Assembly (NCBI GenBank): GCA_949743325.1 | Contig: CATJTQ010000130.1 | Location: 62,001 to 126,000, forward strand | Reading direction: 5' to 3' | Source of the DNA: an uncultured Lachnospiraceae bacterium | GTDB lineage: Bacteria > Bacillota > Clostridia > Lachnospirales > Lachnospiraceae | Length of the DNA stretch: 64,000 nt | Shown: in pieces, positions 8,155-17,382 of the stretch | Numbering within the stretch: position 1 is the stretch's first letter | Layout: the number at the start of each line of letters is the position of its first letter | The notes under the pieces: generated by a model | Seen by the model: the letters and a program-made list of their open reading frames with translations, nothing else | Database searches by the model: none | What the model was told of the DNA's origin: nothing | Translations under genes and position numbers: made by a program

Positions 8155-8755
8155 CCGATTTACTGTCCTCCATCTTAAAATCAATCTTAATAGCATGTAA
8201 TTCTTCTATATTAGAAGCCTCTCTAAGCTGTACCTCCATCGCCTGCTGTTTTGAGACAAGAGGTCTGACAACTGTTTCAATCTCAAAGGCAAGCTGGCGT
8301 AATTGCTCAACATTCCAGTCATATGTACAAGGCTCTCCCGCAGCATTCCATGAAACCTGATATTCTACCCCTGCCTGTTCTGCCATCTGGGCAGTCAATA
8401 TCATATTTGCAAGATATTGCTGCTTCTCGCTTGTAATACTATATTCTTTCATCTCCCCATGACAGGAAGAAGAAATTTTATGAGTATCAAGAAAACTTGC
8501 AAGTGCTTTCTTAGTTTCAGCAATCTTTTTCATCTTTGCTTCATCTAAAACACTATTATACTGATCTTTTAATAAATTTTGATAACGTTCATTATCAAAC
8601 AACCAGCCTTCTGAACTATATTTATAACATATCCTTTCCATTTCAGAAGCTGATGTATCAGGAAGATTCAACACCTCAACTGCATTGTCTAAATCTCCTA
8701 CCGTACTCCATCTGCCTGTAAAATAACCATTATCATCTAATTGTGCTAACATCAC
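8135..8755 (-). CDS. DUF4376-like tail-associated protein
   Basis: 206 residues. The C-terminal half, from KMKKIAETKKALASFLDTHK through YLANMILTAQMAEQ, VSWNAAGEPCTYDW and LRQLAFEIETVVRPLV, matches the helical DUF4376 layout found in phage tail-fibre assembly or fibre-tip proteins. The N-terminus (LDDNGYFTGRWSTVGDLDNAVEV) also resembles starts of small clostridial phage tail proteins. It follows the LamG fibre gene by 9 bp. It is likely a fibre chaperone or fibre component. The family call is from memory of the pattern and only moderately sure. Confidence 0.6.
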   Translation of the reverse strand: MMLAQLDDNGYFTGRWSTVGDLDNAVEVLNLPDTSASEMERICYKYSSEGWLFDNERYQNLLKDQYNSVLDEAKMKKIAETKKALASFLDTHKISSSCHGEMKEYSITSEKQQYLANMILTAQMAEQAGVEYQVSWNAAGEPCTYDWNVEQLRQLAFEIETVVRPLVSKQQAMEVQLREASNIEELHAIKIDFKMEDSKSDVISSV

Positions 8756-8764
8756 TGCACCTCC

Positions 8765-9913
8765 TTATGGCAAATTAATTTTGACAGCCTCATTAAAAAG
8801 TTGTTCTGCCTCATTATCACTTACAATAGCTTCGTCCCAAAAAGTAATATCATCAAAAAGCATAGATTCACTTGTTTTTCTCTCATCCATTGTCAATCCA
8901 AGAAACAAAGACGTATCATCGCTTGACAGAAAATCTAAAATTGATGTACGGCATTCAGTTTCTGAAGCAGGAACTCTGCCAGATTTTCCAAATCTTTTGC
9001 CAATCGAAACAGAATAATCATCCATGATTCTTTTGCCGTTGACAAATCGTTCAATACCATTATCCGTAAATGATAAGGCAACATGCATCCATGTCTTATC
9101 AGATCTCCACAAAACTTTTGCTATATCTTTATCCCAGCCTTCAGTCAGATACGAATTATCCCTTTTTCTGACATATGTATTCTGAAAAGCCTCATCATAA
9201 ACAACACTCAAGTTAGCTGAAACTTCCAAATGTGTTGTATAATCTATGTATTCTTTATTTTCACTCTCACTGTCAGCATCAAAATAATGTTTATTATGAT
9301 CTCCTAAAAAGGTGATTAATCCGCAATTATATGCTGTTGTATCAAGCGAAAAGAACTTTACCCAAAATGATAACGCCGCCCCTTTTTTTAAATTATGTCC
9401 CTTAAAACAATTACTTATCTTATTGCTATTAATAGCATCTGTTACAAGGAAAAACTTTTTATACTGTCCATGAGTATTTGTAAGATCAGTATGACCATTT
9501 AAACAAACATTCTTATGATCATTGTAATCAAATTCCCTTGTATAAGTACTGTCATGACCATCAATTTTAATTACATTTCCCCTGATTTCATCTGTATAGT
9601 TATTCTCCAGAGGTTTATTGTTTTTTATTGACTGAGAATATTCGAAAGTAAATACCTCTCTGTCATCAGGAACACTCTGTATTACATATTCTGTCAATTC
9701 TCCTTCTCTTGAACCTATTAAAGGCTCATCAGATGCTGATTTATCAACATATTCAGCAATTTTAGAATTATTGATTTTAGCCTTCTTTAAAAGAGTTGAT
9801 ATTTTCAAACTGTCAATTTCTTTTGTTGATATCTTTTTGTCACTATTTTCAATTGCAGTTCGAATATTGTTTCGTATTGAATAATCAGATCTTAAAACTT
9901 CTATTTTTTTCAT
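8765..9913 (-). CDS. LamG/concanavalin-like lectin domain tail protein
   Basis: 382 residues. Residues ~110-375 look like a laminin-G/concanavalin-type beta sandwich: KGAALSFWVKFFSLD, the strand pattern TWMHVALSFTDNGIERFVNG, and the closing LFDDITFWDEAIVSDNEAEQLF. This family is used by phage tail adhesins to bind cell-surface glycans. The N-terminal 100 residues are charged and not recognised, perhaps a particle attachment region. It is 6 bp downstream of the other fibre gene and probably fixes target range together with it. Confidence 0.75.
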   Translation of the reverse strand: MKKIEVLRSDYSIRNNIRTAIENSDKKISTKEIDSLKISTLLKKAKINNSKIAEYVDKSASDEPLIGSREGELTEYVIQSVPDDREVFTFEYSQSIKNNKPLENNYTDEIRGNVIKIDGHDSTYTREFDYNDHKNVCLNGHTDLTNTHGQYKKFFLVTDAINSNKISNCFKGHNLKKGAALSFWVKFFSLDTTAYNCGLITFLGDHNKHYFDADSESENKEYIDYTTHLEVSANLSVVYDEAFQNTYVRKRDNSYLTEGWDKDIAKVLWRSDKTWMHVALSFTDNGIERFVNGKRIMDDYSVSIGKRFGKSGRVPASETECRTSILDFLSSDDTSLFLGLTMDERKTSESMLFDDITFWDEAIVSDNEAEQLFNEAVKINLP

Positions 9914-9919
9914 AATTTA

Positions 9920-10627
9920 TCACCCCTCTTTACTAATAGTAATTCCTATAGCATTATATGTCATCAAATAATAATACGACTTTTTAATTTCGTTAAGTGC
10001 GGGTATAGTTTTAACTGTGCCTTCTGAATCGGTAATTATAAAATAATCAGGAGCGCAGGCCAATGCACGAAGCAACACATTATCATTTTCCACATCATCA
10101 ACGATTATAAAATATGTTTGACCTACCGCCAAACGATCATCCAATGTAATATAAACATAAGTTTCATTATTAGAATTTAAATTTGTAACACGTCCTGATG
10201 CATAATTAGATGAACCGTCAGAAGGCAGTGGATAACTTGCTTGTGTGCCATCACTGTAGTACACTATATAATCTGATCCTGAAATTACCGAATTAACCAC
10301 ATGCCTATATGCCAATGCCTTGGCAGGACCTCCAACTGTTTCTGATGCCGCATATTTTGTACTGGATGGAAGCGCTCCAACACTTTGGGCAGTCAATCCA
10401 TTCACCCTATTAATAATCTCTGTTAGTTTATCCGCCGTCGTGTCCAGCTTCTGTTTGTCGTATTCCATTATAAACATCCAATCAGCCCCATTGACGGGTA
10501 CTGTTGAATTATCTGCTTTAGCTACAAATACTTTATTATTGTAAGTTACAAGATCAAGCCTTTTATAAAGACTTCCTGCAACATACTCTCCTTTTGGAAC
10601 AATTGCTACTCTTCCTGCAACTGCCAT
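9920..10627 (-). CDS. Tail fibre/receptor-binding protein
   Basis: 235 residues beginning MAVAGRVAIVPKGEYVAGSL with KRLDLVTYNNKVFVAKADNS and then ADWMFIMEYD. This is the short carbohydrate-binding-like module commonly at the N-terminus of Firmicute phage tail fibres. A short helical region (TTADKLTEIINRVNGLTAQ) links to a C-terminal beta-rich region of unknown fold. It is separated from the baseplate gene by 1 bp. Probably part of the adhesion device at the tail tip. Confidence 0.75.
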   Translation of the reverse strand: MAVAGRVAIVPKGEYVAGSLYKRLDLVTYNNKVFVAKADNSTVPVNGADWMFIMEYDKQKLDTTADKLTEIINRVNGLTAQSVGALPSSTKYAASETVGGPAKALAYRHVVNSVISGSDYIVYYSDGTQASYPLPSDGSSNYASGRVTNLNSNNETYVYITLDDRLAVGQTYFIIVDDVENDNVLLRALACAPDYFIITDSEGTVKTIPALNEIKKSYYYLMTYNAIGITISKEG

Positions 10628-10628
10628 A

Positions 10629-11807
10629 TTATGCCACCTCCCAATTTAAATTACCATCACTGCTTACATTAAATGAATAACTTCCATTATCTGTATAGAT
10701 CAAGTTGCCATCACTATCTAAACTAAATTCAGCCAAACCCAATTTTAAATTGATATCATTTAATAAATCATCTGACTGATTTAAAATCTCCAACGCTCTT
10801 TCTGCGCTTGATTCTGCTGCTGTCTCACTGGCTTTTGCATTTAATTCTGACGTTTTGGCGTTAATTTCTGATGTTTTTGCATTTGTCTCACTGACTTTAG
10901 CGTTTGTCTCTGACGTTTTGGCAGCTAATTCGCTTGCCTTGGCATTTGTCTCTGACGTTTTGGCCCTAATCTCTGAACTCTTAGTGTTTGCCTCTGATGT
11001 TTTTGCATTTGTCTCACTGACTCTGGCATTTTTCTCCGATGTTCTTGCATTTATCTCTGATATTTTGGCTGCTGTTTCACTGACTCTGGCATTTGTTTCT
11101 GATGTTTTTGCATTTGTCTCAGATGATTTTGCCGCTCTCTCACTGGCTTTTGCATTTGTCTCTGAATTTTTCGCTCTTGCTTCATATAATTTCGCAGCTG
11201 TTTCACTGGCTTTTGCATTTGTTTCTGACGTTTTAGCAGCCAATTCACTGGCTTTTGCGTTCGTCTCTGACGTCTTGGAATTTGTTTCTGAAGTCTTAGC
11301 AGCCAATTCACTGGCTTTTGCGTTTGTCTCTGATATTTTAGCTTTATTTGCCGCATCAACTGCTTTCTCAGCATATTCTTTAGCTGTAATATATTCTATA
11401 CTGGATTCAATCATATCCTCCTGCACCGGATTTCGGTCAATTATAATTGGTATAGGTCCAGAAGCAGCAATCTGATCTGCTATATCAATCTCAACAACAG
11501 GATTTACTTCTCCAAATAATGTTACCATTTGCAGCGTAATTTCAAAGTAGACAACAGTTTTATTACTGTTCACACCAAGCGCCGGATTATATACAAATGT
11601 CCTGTCTTTTTTACCAAGACGAATATTCACCCTTGCAGAATCAGGTATTGTATATAATTGTCCGTCATTATACATCTCAACCGCAAGAACCGGCAGCTGC
11701 TTATCATACTGTACAAAGTGTACCGGCTGCGGAACAAATGCTCTATCTGTCATATCCGCACGTGTATTATGTACTATTTTTGTAGAAGCTGGTGTATATA
11801 CATTCAT
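10629..11807 (-). CDS. BppU-like baseplate upper protein with long heptad-repeat shaft
   Basis: 392 residues. Residues 1-130 resemble the BppU N-terminal domain of lactococcal and clostridial baseplates (SARVNIRLGKKDRTFVYNPA, VYFEITLQMVTLFGEVNPVVEIDI). Residues ~157-338 are about 26 imperfect seven-residue repeats of the SETNAKA/SELAAKT type, predicted to form a trimeric coiled coil. A short C-terminal domain ends in NVSSDGNLNWEVA. It links the tail tip to the fibres. The start overlaps the stop of the small upstream gene (ATGA), indicating translational coupling. Long opposite-strand frames over the repeats are shadows of the period-7 codon pattern. Confidence 0.82.
   Translation of the reverse strand: MNVYTPASTKIVHNTRADMTDRAFVPQPVHFVQYDKQLPVLAVEMYNDGQLYTIPDSARVNIRLGKKDRTFVYNPALGVNSNKTVVYFEITLQMVTLFGEVNPVVEIDIADQIAASGPIPIIIDRNPVQEDMIESSIEYITAKEYAEKAVDAANKAKISETNAKASELAAKTSETNSKTSETNAKASELAAKTSETNAKASETAAKLYEARAKNSETNAKASERAAKSSETNAKTSETNARVSETAAKISEINARTSEKNARVSETNAKTSEANTKSSEIRAKTSETNAKASELAAKTSETNAKVSETNAKTSEINAKTSELNAKASETAAESSAERALEILNQSDDLLNDINLKLGLAEFSLDSDGNLIYTDNGSYSFNVSSDGNLNWEVA
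10794..11339 (-). repeat. 21-bp-period degenerate tandem repeat encoding heptads
   Basis: About 26 copies of a roughly 21-bp unit, reading on the plus strand as variants of TTTGCATTTGTCTCTGA, encode the coiled-coil shaft of the baseplate protein. Copies are diverged but several adjacent units are near-identical, so unit number could change by slippage or recombination. Confidence 0.8.
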
Positions 11808-11983
11808 GTGATCACCTCCTGATCTGCCATCATAAGTAGAAAATCAATATCTGCTCTTAATTTATAGGTTTCCGATTCAGATTCTGTTATTGTTACTGCA
11901 TTTTTTTTATTCCCATAATTCACTATAGGATCAGCAACAGGAAAAATATATTTAGAGGTGTCTTTTAAAATATTATTAGCCAA
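11804..11983 (-). CDS. Small tail-operon protein of unknown function
   Basis: 59 residues from a TTG start at 11983 with AAGGAGG in front. The translation starts MANNILKDTSKYIFPVADPI and ends ADIDFLLMMADQEVIT. The stop overlaps the ATG of the BppU-like gene in an ATGA arrangement, so the two are translationally coupled. Small proteins of this type occur between Tal and baseplate genes in Lachnospiraceae prophages; no function is known to me. It is easily missed because of its TTG start. Confidence 0.65.
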   Translation of the reverse strand: MANNILKDTSKYIFPVADPIVNYGNKKNAVTITESESETYKLRADIDFLLMMADQEVIT

Positions 11984-12013
11984 AATAATACCTCCTTCTT
12001 TAAATTTTTAAAT

Positions 12014-14110
12014 TTATCCATAATAATTCATTCCAACTAAAATACCATTTTTAAACTTTAGACTTGCATCTGTACCAAATCTTTTAGGTATTCCATTTTG
12101 ATCTACCTCTAGAATTTGAACAAAATGCATTTCTCCTGTTATTCCATTTTCAAATGATACATTCTTAATCTGATAATTGTTCATGTCTAAATTTGCTCCA
12201 GCATGAAGCATATCATCATCCCTAGAATAATGCAGGCAAACCATGTAATAAGAATCCACATCTTCCTTCCTAGCCCAAGCCATATAATTTCCATCCATAT
12301 CCAAATCAAAAAATAATCCATACTTTTCTGTTCCTACCCAATGATTTGTCCCAATATGACCTACATTTTTATTTTTATATTTAAAATTACTATATCCTCC
12401 ATTAATATTTGCCTCACGATCCCCGCTTTTACAATTAACTTTCTTTGCCGTAATATCCAGCGCATTAACATAAGAAGTTGTAATTGTATCTCTTGTAATC
12501 TCAGTTACCTGTCTCTCATTCTTAAAACCACTGTCATTTAACAAATCACTTGTCTTATTTGGTATATAAGGAGTATTTGAGACATTGTCATATGAAATTT
12601 TCACATCATTAGACAGTGTAATTCCTTTTTCATCCAGGGTTATAAGCACATTACCATCATTATCCTTAACAAGACAATTACCATAACCACTGTCCTTACT
12701 GCCTAAAGTAAGAGTTCCACCCTTAATACGATTAGCTTCCATAGTTCCAGTTGTAATAAAATCAGCTACAAACTGCCCATTTTGTGTTATGGCTGTTTTA
12801 TATGGACCCTCATATCCCTTATCTGAATAACTAAGACCGCCTTTATTCCAACGCCAAACTTTAGTAGCCGTCTGTATATTATCCGTATTCATAATTAAAA
12901 TCTCGTCAGGGCGATCACCGCCTGTACTACTATGAACAACTACATAACCGCCAAGATTGCCACTAATTAATTTAATTGTTGTCTCTATTACTTTCTCTAA
13001 AAAAGACTTTGTCTGTTCAGCAGTCTCATTAATTTTCTGAGTTTGAGATAATATGGTTGACGCCAAATTTGACCTGGCATCACCTAACTCAAGCTTTTCG
13101 TACTTACCAGTTAAAACATTATATGTTGTAGCAATACACTTAGCAGTTGCATTCACTCCAAGTTCCGGAAATTCTACAACAACCATATCGCATAAATGTA
13201 CTGTCTCCAGAAGCGCATAATCTTTAAATTCCTTTGATTGTGACAATTGTGCAAAAGAGACCGTCAAAGACACTTTAGGAACGCCTAGCTGATTATTATT
13301 TATATACGTCTTTGCTTTTTCCCGCAATTGGGTTTGTGTAGGCTTATCCTGCCATTCATGTGACAGATCCAACGGACAAATACGGGTAAAATTATAATTT
13401 CCTTCAGCTCTTACAATCTTTTCAGGCAACGCAACATAACCGCCTCCTTCTTTCTTATCTGAAAACCAAAAAGGATAAACGCCTGTATATACAGAACTGC
13501 AATTTTCATCCTGCTGTAAATCCGTTAAATTCTTTCCGTAACGGATTGTCACCTTCTCAGCATTCGTTTTTTCATTTCCCCGGTTACTATGCAGCTTGAC
13601 CATAAAACCATCAAACTCAAATTCACCGCCATACAAATCAAGAATAGAACCCTGAACACCGCCAAGCAAAGAGCGTATACTTGACGGCTTCTCAACTGTC
13701 ATAACAGCAGCTGTTGTTTTATCTGTCCAAAATGAAAACGGACAGGAAACAGCAGAAGTTTCATTTAACTTACTTAAAGCATTAGCAGCTGTATTAGCAG
13801 TAAATGGAGAAGCCGGATAACCGGACAAATCATAACTAATATGCTCAGCATTTACTGTTACCATCCCATTGATAGGTTTCGCAATTGCATAAATGCGAAA
13901 GGGCTGAGGATTAGCAAATGGATTAGGTTTTGCAACTATAATTCTACGCATCTGTAAATCACTGAAACGTTTACCAGTAACTGGATATTTCATCTCCAGT
14001 TCATATTTTCCATTGCGTTCCTCAACAACTGAACAAGAAACTGCATCTGGTAAATTGCCAAGTCCATTTGTCGAAAATTCTCTGCTCGTTGCTTCAAACA
14101 ACGTAATCAT
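12014..14110 (-). CDS. Tail-associated (Tal/prophage endopeptidase-type) tail-tip protein
   Basis: 698 residues from ATG 14110, which overlaps the Dit stop as ATGA. A TTG 12 bases upstream, with GGAGGTG before it, is an alternative. The N-terminal ~370 residues (MITLFEATSREFSTNGLG, MKYPVTGKRFSDLQMRRIIV, NAEHISYDLSGY, LGDARSNLASTI) match the phage minor structural/Tal domain that forms the trimeric hub at the tail tip. The C-terminal half is beta-rich repeats of the kind seen in tail spikes. I see no catalytic peptidase motif, so a hub role is safer than an enzymatic one. It sits immediately after Dit as in siphophages. Confidence 0.85.
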   Translation of the reverse strand: MITLFEATSREFSTNGLGNLPDAVSCSVVEERNGKYELEMKYPVTGKRFSDLQMRRIIVAKPNPFANPQPFRIYAIAKPINGMVTVNAEHISYDLSGYPASPFTANTAANALSKLNETSAVSCPFSFWTDKTTAAVMTVEKPSSIRSLLGGVQGSILDLYGGEFEFDGFMVKLHSNRGNEKTNAEKVTIRYGKNLTDLQQDENCSSVYTGVYPFWFSDKKEGGGYVALPEKIVRAEGNYNFTRICPLDLSHEWQDKPTQTQLREKAKTYINNNQLGVPKVSLTVSFAQLSQSKEFKDYALLETVHLCDMVVVEFPELGVNATAKCIATTYNVLTGKYEKLELGDARSNLASTILSQTQKINETAEQTKSFLEKVIETTIKLISGNLGGYVVVHSSTGGDRPDEILIMNTDNIQTATKVWRWNKGGLSYSDKGYEGPYKTAITQNGQFVADFITTGTMEANRIKGGTLTLGSKDSGYGNCLVKDNDGNVLITLDEKGITLSNDVKISYDNVSNTPYIPNKTSDLLNDSGFKNERQVTEITRDTITTSYVNALDITAKKVNCKSGDREANINGGYSNFKYKNKNVGHIGTNHWVGTEKYGLFFDLDMDGNYMAWARKEDVDSYYMVCLHYSRDDDMLHAGANLDMNNYQIKNVSFENGITGEMHFVQILEVDQNGIPKRFGTDASLKFKNGILVGMNYYG

Positions 14111-14826
14111 ATTGTCCACCAATTTGGTATCACCTCCACCGACGATATTCCACCTGAACATAAAATTTCATTATCCCCAGGCTTCAATTTTGGAAAACTT
14201 TTGTTAGAAGCAAATGTAACGACAGAGTTCCTGTTCTGTGCACCGTTGTATACATCTTGAATACCACAATTAATTGTTAACGAAGACCCAATACTAGAAA
14301 TCATTACTGTATTGTCTCCCACATTAAGAACTCCGCTTCCGCTTCCTTTTACAACAATAATAGGAAGCGCCTCAAACTTTGTAGGATTAAAAAGTTTTCC
14401 TGCTCCTGAAAATACAACTTTTTTTTCACCAGATTTTAAAAAACGCTGCGGTTTACAATTAAAACTTATAGAAGATCTGCCAGCCCTTGCAAATATATTC
14501 TCTATCTCCAATGAACCTTCATATACAGCCAATCTATAATAATCTGGCTCATAAGAATCTTCTAGACGAGAATAACCTGAAGCAGAAAGAAGCCATTGAG
14601 AAACTTTGCTAGCCATTGCAGCAAAACTCTCAAATTTATTACAAACAGCAATTTCATAAGTTCTGGTAACATTATGAAAAGACCCCTTATCCATAACTAT
14701 ATCGCCATTCCGCCCAGGAACATGTGTAACTTCATAATCTCTTCGCGGCGTCTCATATCTTGGTATATGCTCCACTTGTACATTACAATCCAATGAAGAA
14801 ATACCATTAAAAATAATTACCCCCAA
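14107..14826 (-). CDS. Distal tail protein (Dit)
   Basis: 239 residues from a TTG start at 14826 with AAAGGAGGG upstream; it overlaps the tape-measure stop by 10 bp. The sequence IIFNGISSLDCNVQVEHIP, DYEVTHVPGRNGDIVMDKGS, LEDSYEPDYYRLAVYEG, and the closing NWWTI are the pattern of siphophage Dit proteins, which form the hexameric ring joining the tail tube to the tip complex. Position between tape measure and Tal confirms the call. Confidence 0.9.
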   Translation of the reverse strand: MGVIIFNGISSLDCNVQVEHIPRYETPRRDYEVTHVPGRNGDIVMDKGSFHNVTRTYEIAVCNKFESFAAMASKVSQWLLSASGYSRLEDSYEPDYYRLAVYEGSLEIENIFARAGRSSISFNCKPQRFLKSGEKKVVFSGAGKLFNPTKFEALPIIVVKGSGSGVLNVGDNTVMISSIGSSLTINCGIQDVYNGAQNRNSVVTFASNKSFPKLKPGDNEILCSGGISSVEVIPNWWTI

Positions 14827-15803
14827 GACGCATCCCTCCTTTCAATCTGACGCTGAATAATTCTGGAAACCTCTTCAGCAATTTCCTTGGAATTATCGCC
14901 ATTAATATTAAATGTATTTTCAATAGTTTCCGGCGGCCGTTTTAATAATTCCTTAACTGTATCATTCAAATCATCAATTGCTGTTATTGAATAAGCATTA
15001 TATTCCTTCCTTTTTAAAATATCCATACTATTCATTGTTTCTCCCGCAAGCTGTAATGATCCAGAAAACATATAATTACTTATATTATCATTCAGATGAT
15101 ATAATTGATTCATGTAATTATTAGCATCAGTTAAATCTAAAACAGGACTGATTGTAGGCTTTGTTTCAATTGAACCACTAATAATGTCCATAATTTTAGA
15201 CATTACTATTAGCTCTGAACTATTAAAATCAGAATACCTATTTATAACTGCCGACAACAAATTATTTAGAATATGTGCTGCATTTTCAACAGACACATTT
15301 ATTCCATTAAATGACACTGGACCAGAAAACTCATCTAAATAACCAAAATCAGCTTCAATTATTGACATAACTTTACCTGCAACTACTACATTATCTGCGA
15401 CACAACTATCCCAATCAACAACCAAATCAGCAAATTGTTTCATAGCATTGCCATATGGAACAAACTGCATCCTAAAGTCAGTCATATTATTTTCTTCGGC
15501 AAAACTCATTACTGCTCTGTTTACAAAATTAAAAAGCGAATCAGCTATATTTATAACAACATTCATACTAACATTGCCTAAAGTCTCAAACTTCGGTTCC
15601 AAGTACACAGCACCAGCCAATATTCCACCAAGAGATATACCGTCAGCAGCTCTTTCAACAGCTTGAAATCCTCTTGACGCACCATCCATTTTTAGTGTAT
15701 TCTTCAAATAATCTAAAATCATCAAACTTATAAGGACACTGCTCTCAAACTGTTTATTATCAAACCGCATCTCAACGACCTTTTTATCAATCGTAGTACT
15801 CAT
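14817..15803 (-). CDS. Very short tape-measure protein
   Basis: 328 residues, intact. The N-terminus (TIDKKVVEMRFDNKQFESSV, LDYLKNTLKMDGASRGFQAV) and the C-terminus (NTFNINGDNSKEIAEEVSRI, then IIQRQIERRDASWG) both match clostridial siphophage tape-measure proteins. Those are normally about 800-2000 residues, and the long central helical/hydrophobic part is missing here. Tape-measure length sets tail length, so any tail built on this ruler should be far shorter than a normal siphophage tail. It sits where a tape measure belongs, between chaperone genes and Dit, except that the endolysin gene intervenes. It could instead be a deletion product that still expresses. Confidence 0.75.
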   Translation of the reverse strand: MSTTIDKKVVEMRFDNKQFESSVLISLMILDYLKNTLKMDGASRGFQAVERAADGISLGGILAGAVYLEPKFETLGNVSMNVVINIADSLFNFVNRAVMSFAEENNMTDFRMQFVPYGNAMKQFADLVVDWDSCVADNVVVAGKVMSIIEADFGYLDEFSGPVSFNGINVSVENAAHILNNLLSAVINRYSDFNSSELIVMSKIMDIISGSIETKPTISPVLDLTDANNYMNQLYHLNDNISNYMFSGSLQLAGETMNSMDILKRKEYNAYSITAIDDLNDTVKELLKRPPETIENTFNINGDNSKEIAEEVSRIIQRQIERRDASWG

Positions 15804-15934
15804 AACTTCTCAACCTCCCTTCATGCATTCTCAGCAATCTTATAAAAATCGGCAGGACAACAGGATTTATATAATCTTATCCATGCTCCCAGCCTCCATT
15901 GCATGTTCCATGACAATATACTCCCTTTTTAATA

Positions 15935-16780
15935 CTAATTGATCAAAGACAAAAACATGTCTACAGCACAAATTCCATTTGATTGCAGGCTGTTTTTATT
16001 CTGATATTGTTTCACGCATTCCTCAAGGCACTTTCCAAACTTTCCTGGTGTTTCTACACCGCCAGGATTGTACCCTCTTAACAGTAAAAGAATTTCACAC
16101 GCAGTAACCATATACTGGGTCTCCCCTCGTTTAACAAAATGCTTTCCTAATGCATTCTTAGTTGCAGAACCAATTATTCCATCAACAATAAGATTTGATT
16201 TATAATCCAGATTAAGAGCTACTTGCAATACCCTTACCGCCTGCATGGATGTTTCATTGCCTCTTATCCCATCAGTTTTTATCTCGTTTCCAGTAAATTT
16301 AATAGAATGCCGCTGCCCTTCCATAATATTTTCCTTACTATCATCAGAAGCACTTACGCTGTTATCAAATGTAATGCATGAAGACTTACCAGCATCTTTA
16401 CTAAAATATTTATTTGTTCTGCTATCAATGTGAGTAAATGACGGATATACAATAATACCAAGCACACCGATAGATTCTGCATATTTTGCCACCTGCATAG
16501 GCGTAACTCCATTAATTTGAATATCAAAAGCCCGACCCTTTTTATGGAATGAATTATCAGCTCCTCCAACTCTTTTGTTGTATGCATCTGTTCGATATCC
16601 GCTTGACACAACTACTGCTTTTCCGAAATGATTCCTAATTGCCTGAAGCTTAGCTTTGACAAAATCCACATCAATCAAAACTTTATCATTCCCATCCTTA
16701 CACCGAAATTCATGGACAATAAAACTATCTGAAACATTTAAATTGCCCTGTACTTTCAAACTGAAAGTCTGTACAGACAT
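15935..16780 (-). CDS. M15-type endolysin with C-terminal peptidoglycan-binding region
   Basis: 281 residues from ATG 16780 (AGGGGTG upstream; 4 bp after the previous gene). Residues ~15-145 form a Peptidase_M15_3 type domain: VVSSGYRTDAYNKRVGGA, then NSFHKKGRAFDI with zinc ligands His and Asp, then SFTHIDSR with the third ligand and HxD signature. These enzymes cut peptide crosslinks in peptidoglycan. The C-terminal half (MQAVRVLQVALNLDYKSNLIVDGIIGSATKNAL) is a PG_binding_1-like wall-binding repeat. Position is odd: it is between the tail chaperones and the tape measure instead of beside the holin. It could act in release or be a particle-borne wall enzyme. The 131 bp to the tape-measure gene (15804-15934) hold no gene I recognise. 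Confidence 0.87.
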   Translation of the reverse strand: MSVQTFSLKVQGNLNVSDSFIVHEFRCKDGNDKVLIDVDFVKAKLQAIRNHFGKAVVVSSGYRTDAYNKRVGGADNSFHKKGRAFDIQINGVTPMQVAKYAESIGVLGIIVYPSFTHIDSRTNKYFSKDAGKSSCITFDNSVSASDDSKENIMEGQRHSIKFTGNEIKTDGIRGNETSMQAVRVLQVALNLDYKSNLIVDGIIGSATKNALGKHFVKRGETQYMVTACEILLLLRGYNPGGVETPGKFGKCLEECVKQYQNKNSLQSNGICAVDMFLSLIN

Positions 16781-16784
16781 ACAA

Positions 16785-17327
16785 TCACCCCTTAGAATTA
16801 AATCTTTTTCTTCTTGCTGCATTTAAAGCTGCATTATTACTCATAATATCTTTCCTGCTCATTCGCTTAACTGGCTGATTCTTAATATTGCAAATCCGTA
16901 TTAAAGTCAGCAGGCGGTTTAAATGCCATTTCTGACACTCAAACGGTATATTTAACGCGATCATCCAATAATAAATAAGCTCACTTGTAATCTGTTGCCG
17001 ATTTTGTTTTACTCTTCCATCTTCTGAAAACCATGTAGCAGTCATAGGAGCTTCTATATATCTATTAATTTTTTGTATATTATCATTTGTAATATTATTA
17101 TAAACGTCAGGAGGAACATTCTGCGTAATTGTCATACACCGAACATAATCAATCGTCTCATTCAATGACTTGTCACCTTTGATAAGAAACGGCTTACACC
17201 ACTTTGCTTCCCATTCTGCAACAGAAACCAGAGAATGCTCCAGCTGCAAATCACATTTTTTATTGTAGACAAATTCCTGCTTTCCCTCATCCCACTGTTC
17301 TACAGACGGTATCGTAATCCAAAGCAT
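16785..17327 (-). CDS. Tail assembly protein (second chaperone-type, gpGT-like)
   Basis: 180 residues beginning MLWITIPSVEQWDEGKQEFV with LEHSLVSVAEWEAKWCKPFL, a pattern found directly after the tail chaperone in many Lachnospiraceae siphophage-type prophages. The C-terminus is basic (AALNAARRKRFNSKG). In siphophages two overlapping chaperones, the longer made by frameshift, coat the tape measure during tail assembly. Here two separate genes with a 55-bp gap replace the frameshift. Function by position and pattern only. Confidence 0.7.
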   Translation of the reverse strand: MLWITIPSVEQWDEGKQEFVYNKKCDLQLEHSLVSVAEWEAKWCKPFLIKGDKSLNETIDYVRCMTITQNVPPDVYNNITNDNIQKINRYIEAPMTATWFSEDGRVKQNRQQITSELIYYWMIALNIPFECQKWHLNRLLTLIRICNIKNQPVKRMSRKDIMSNNAALNAARRKRFNSKG

Positions 17328-17382
17328 ATACAGAACCTCCTATAAATTAAATATTCTCTAACATCTCACCAGCAGCGTAAGA

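Noticed and set aside
10794..11339. Regular repeats that could suggest a CRISPR array
   Set aside because: The unit is about 21 bp without unique spacers and is in frame in a coiled-coil protein.
10855..11475. 206-residue plus-strand frame opposite the baseplate gene
   Set aside because: It is a repetitive shadow of the heptad repeats on the other strand, without a ribosome site of its own.
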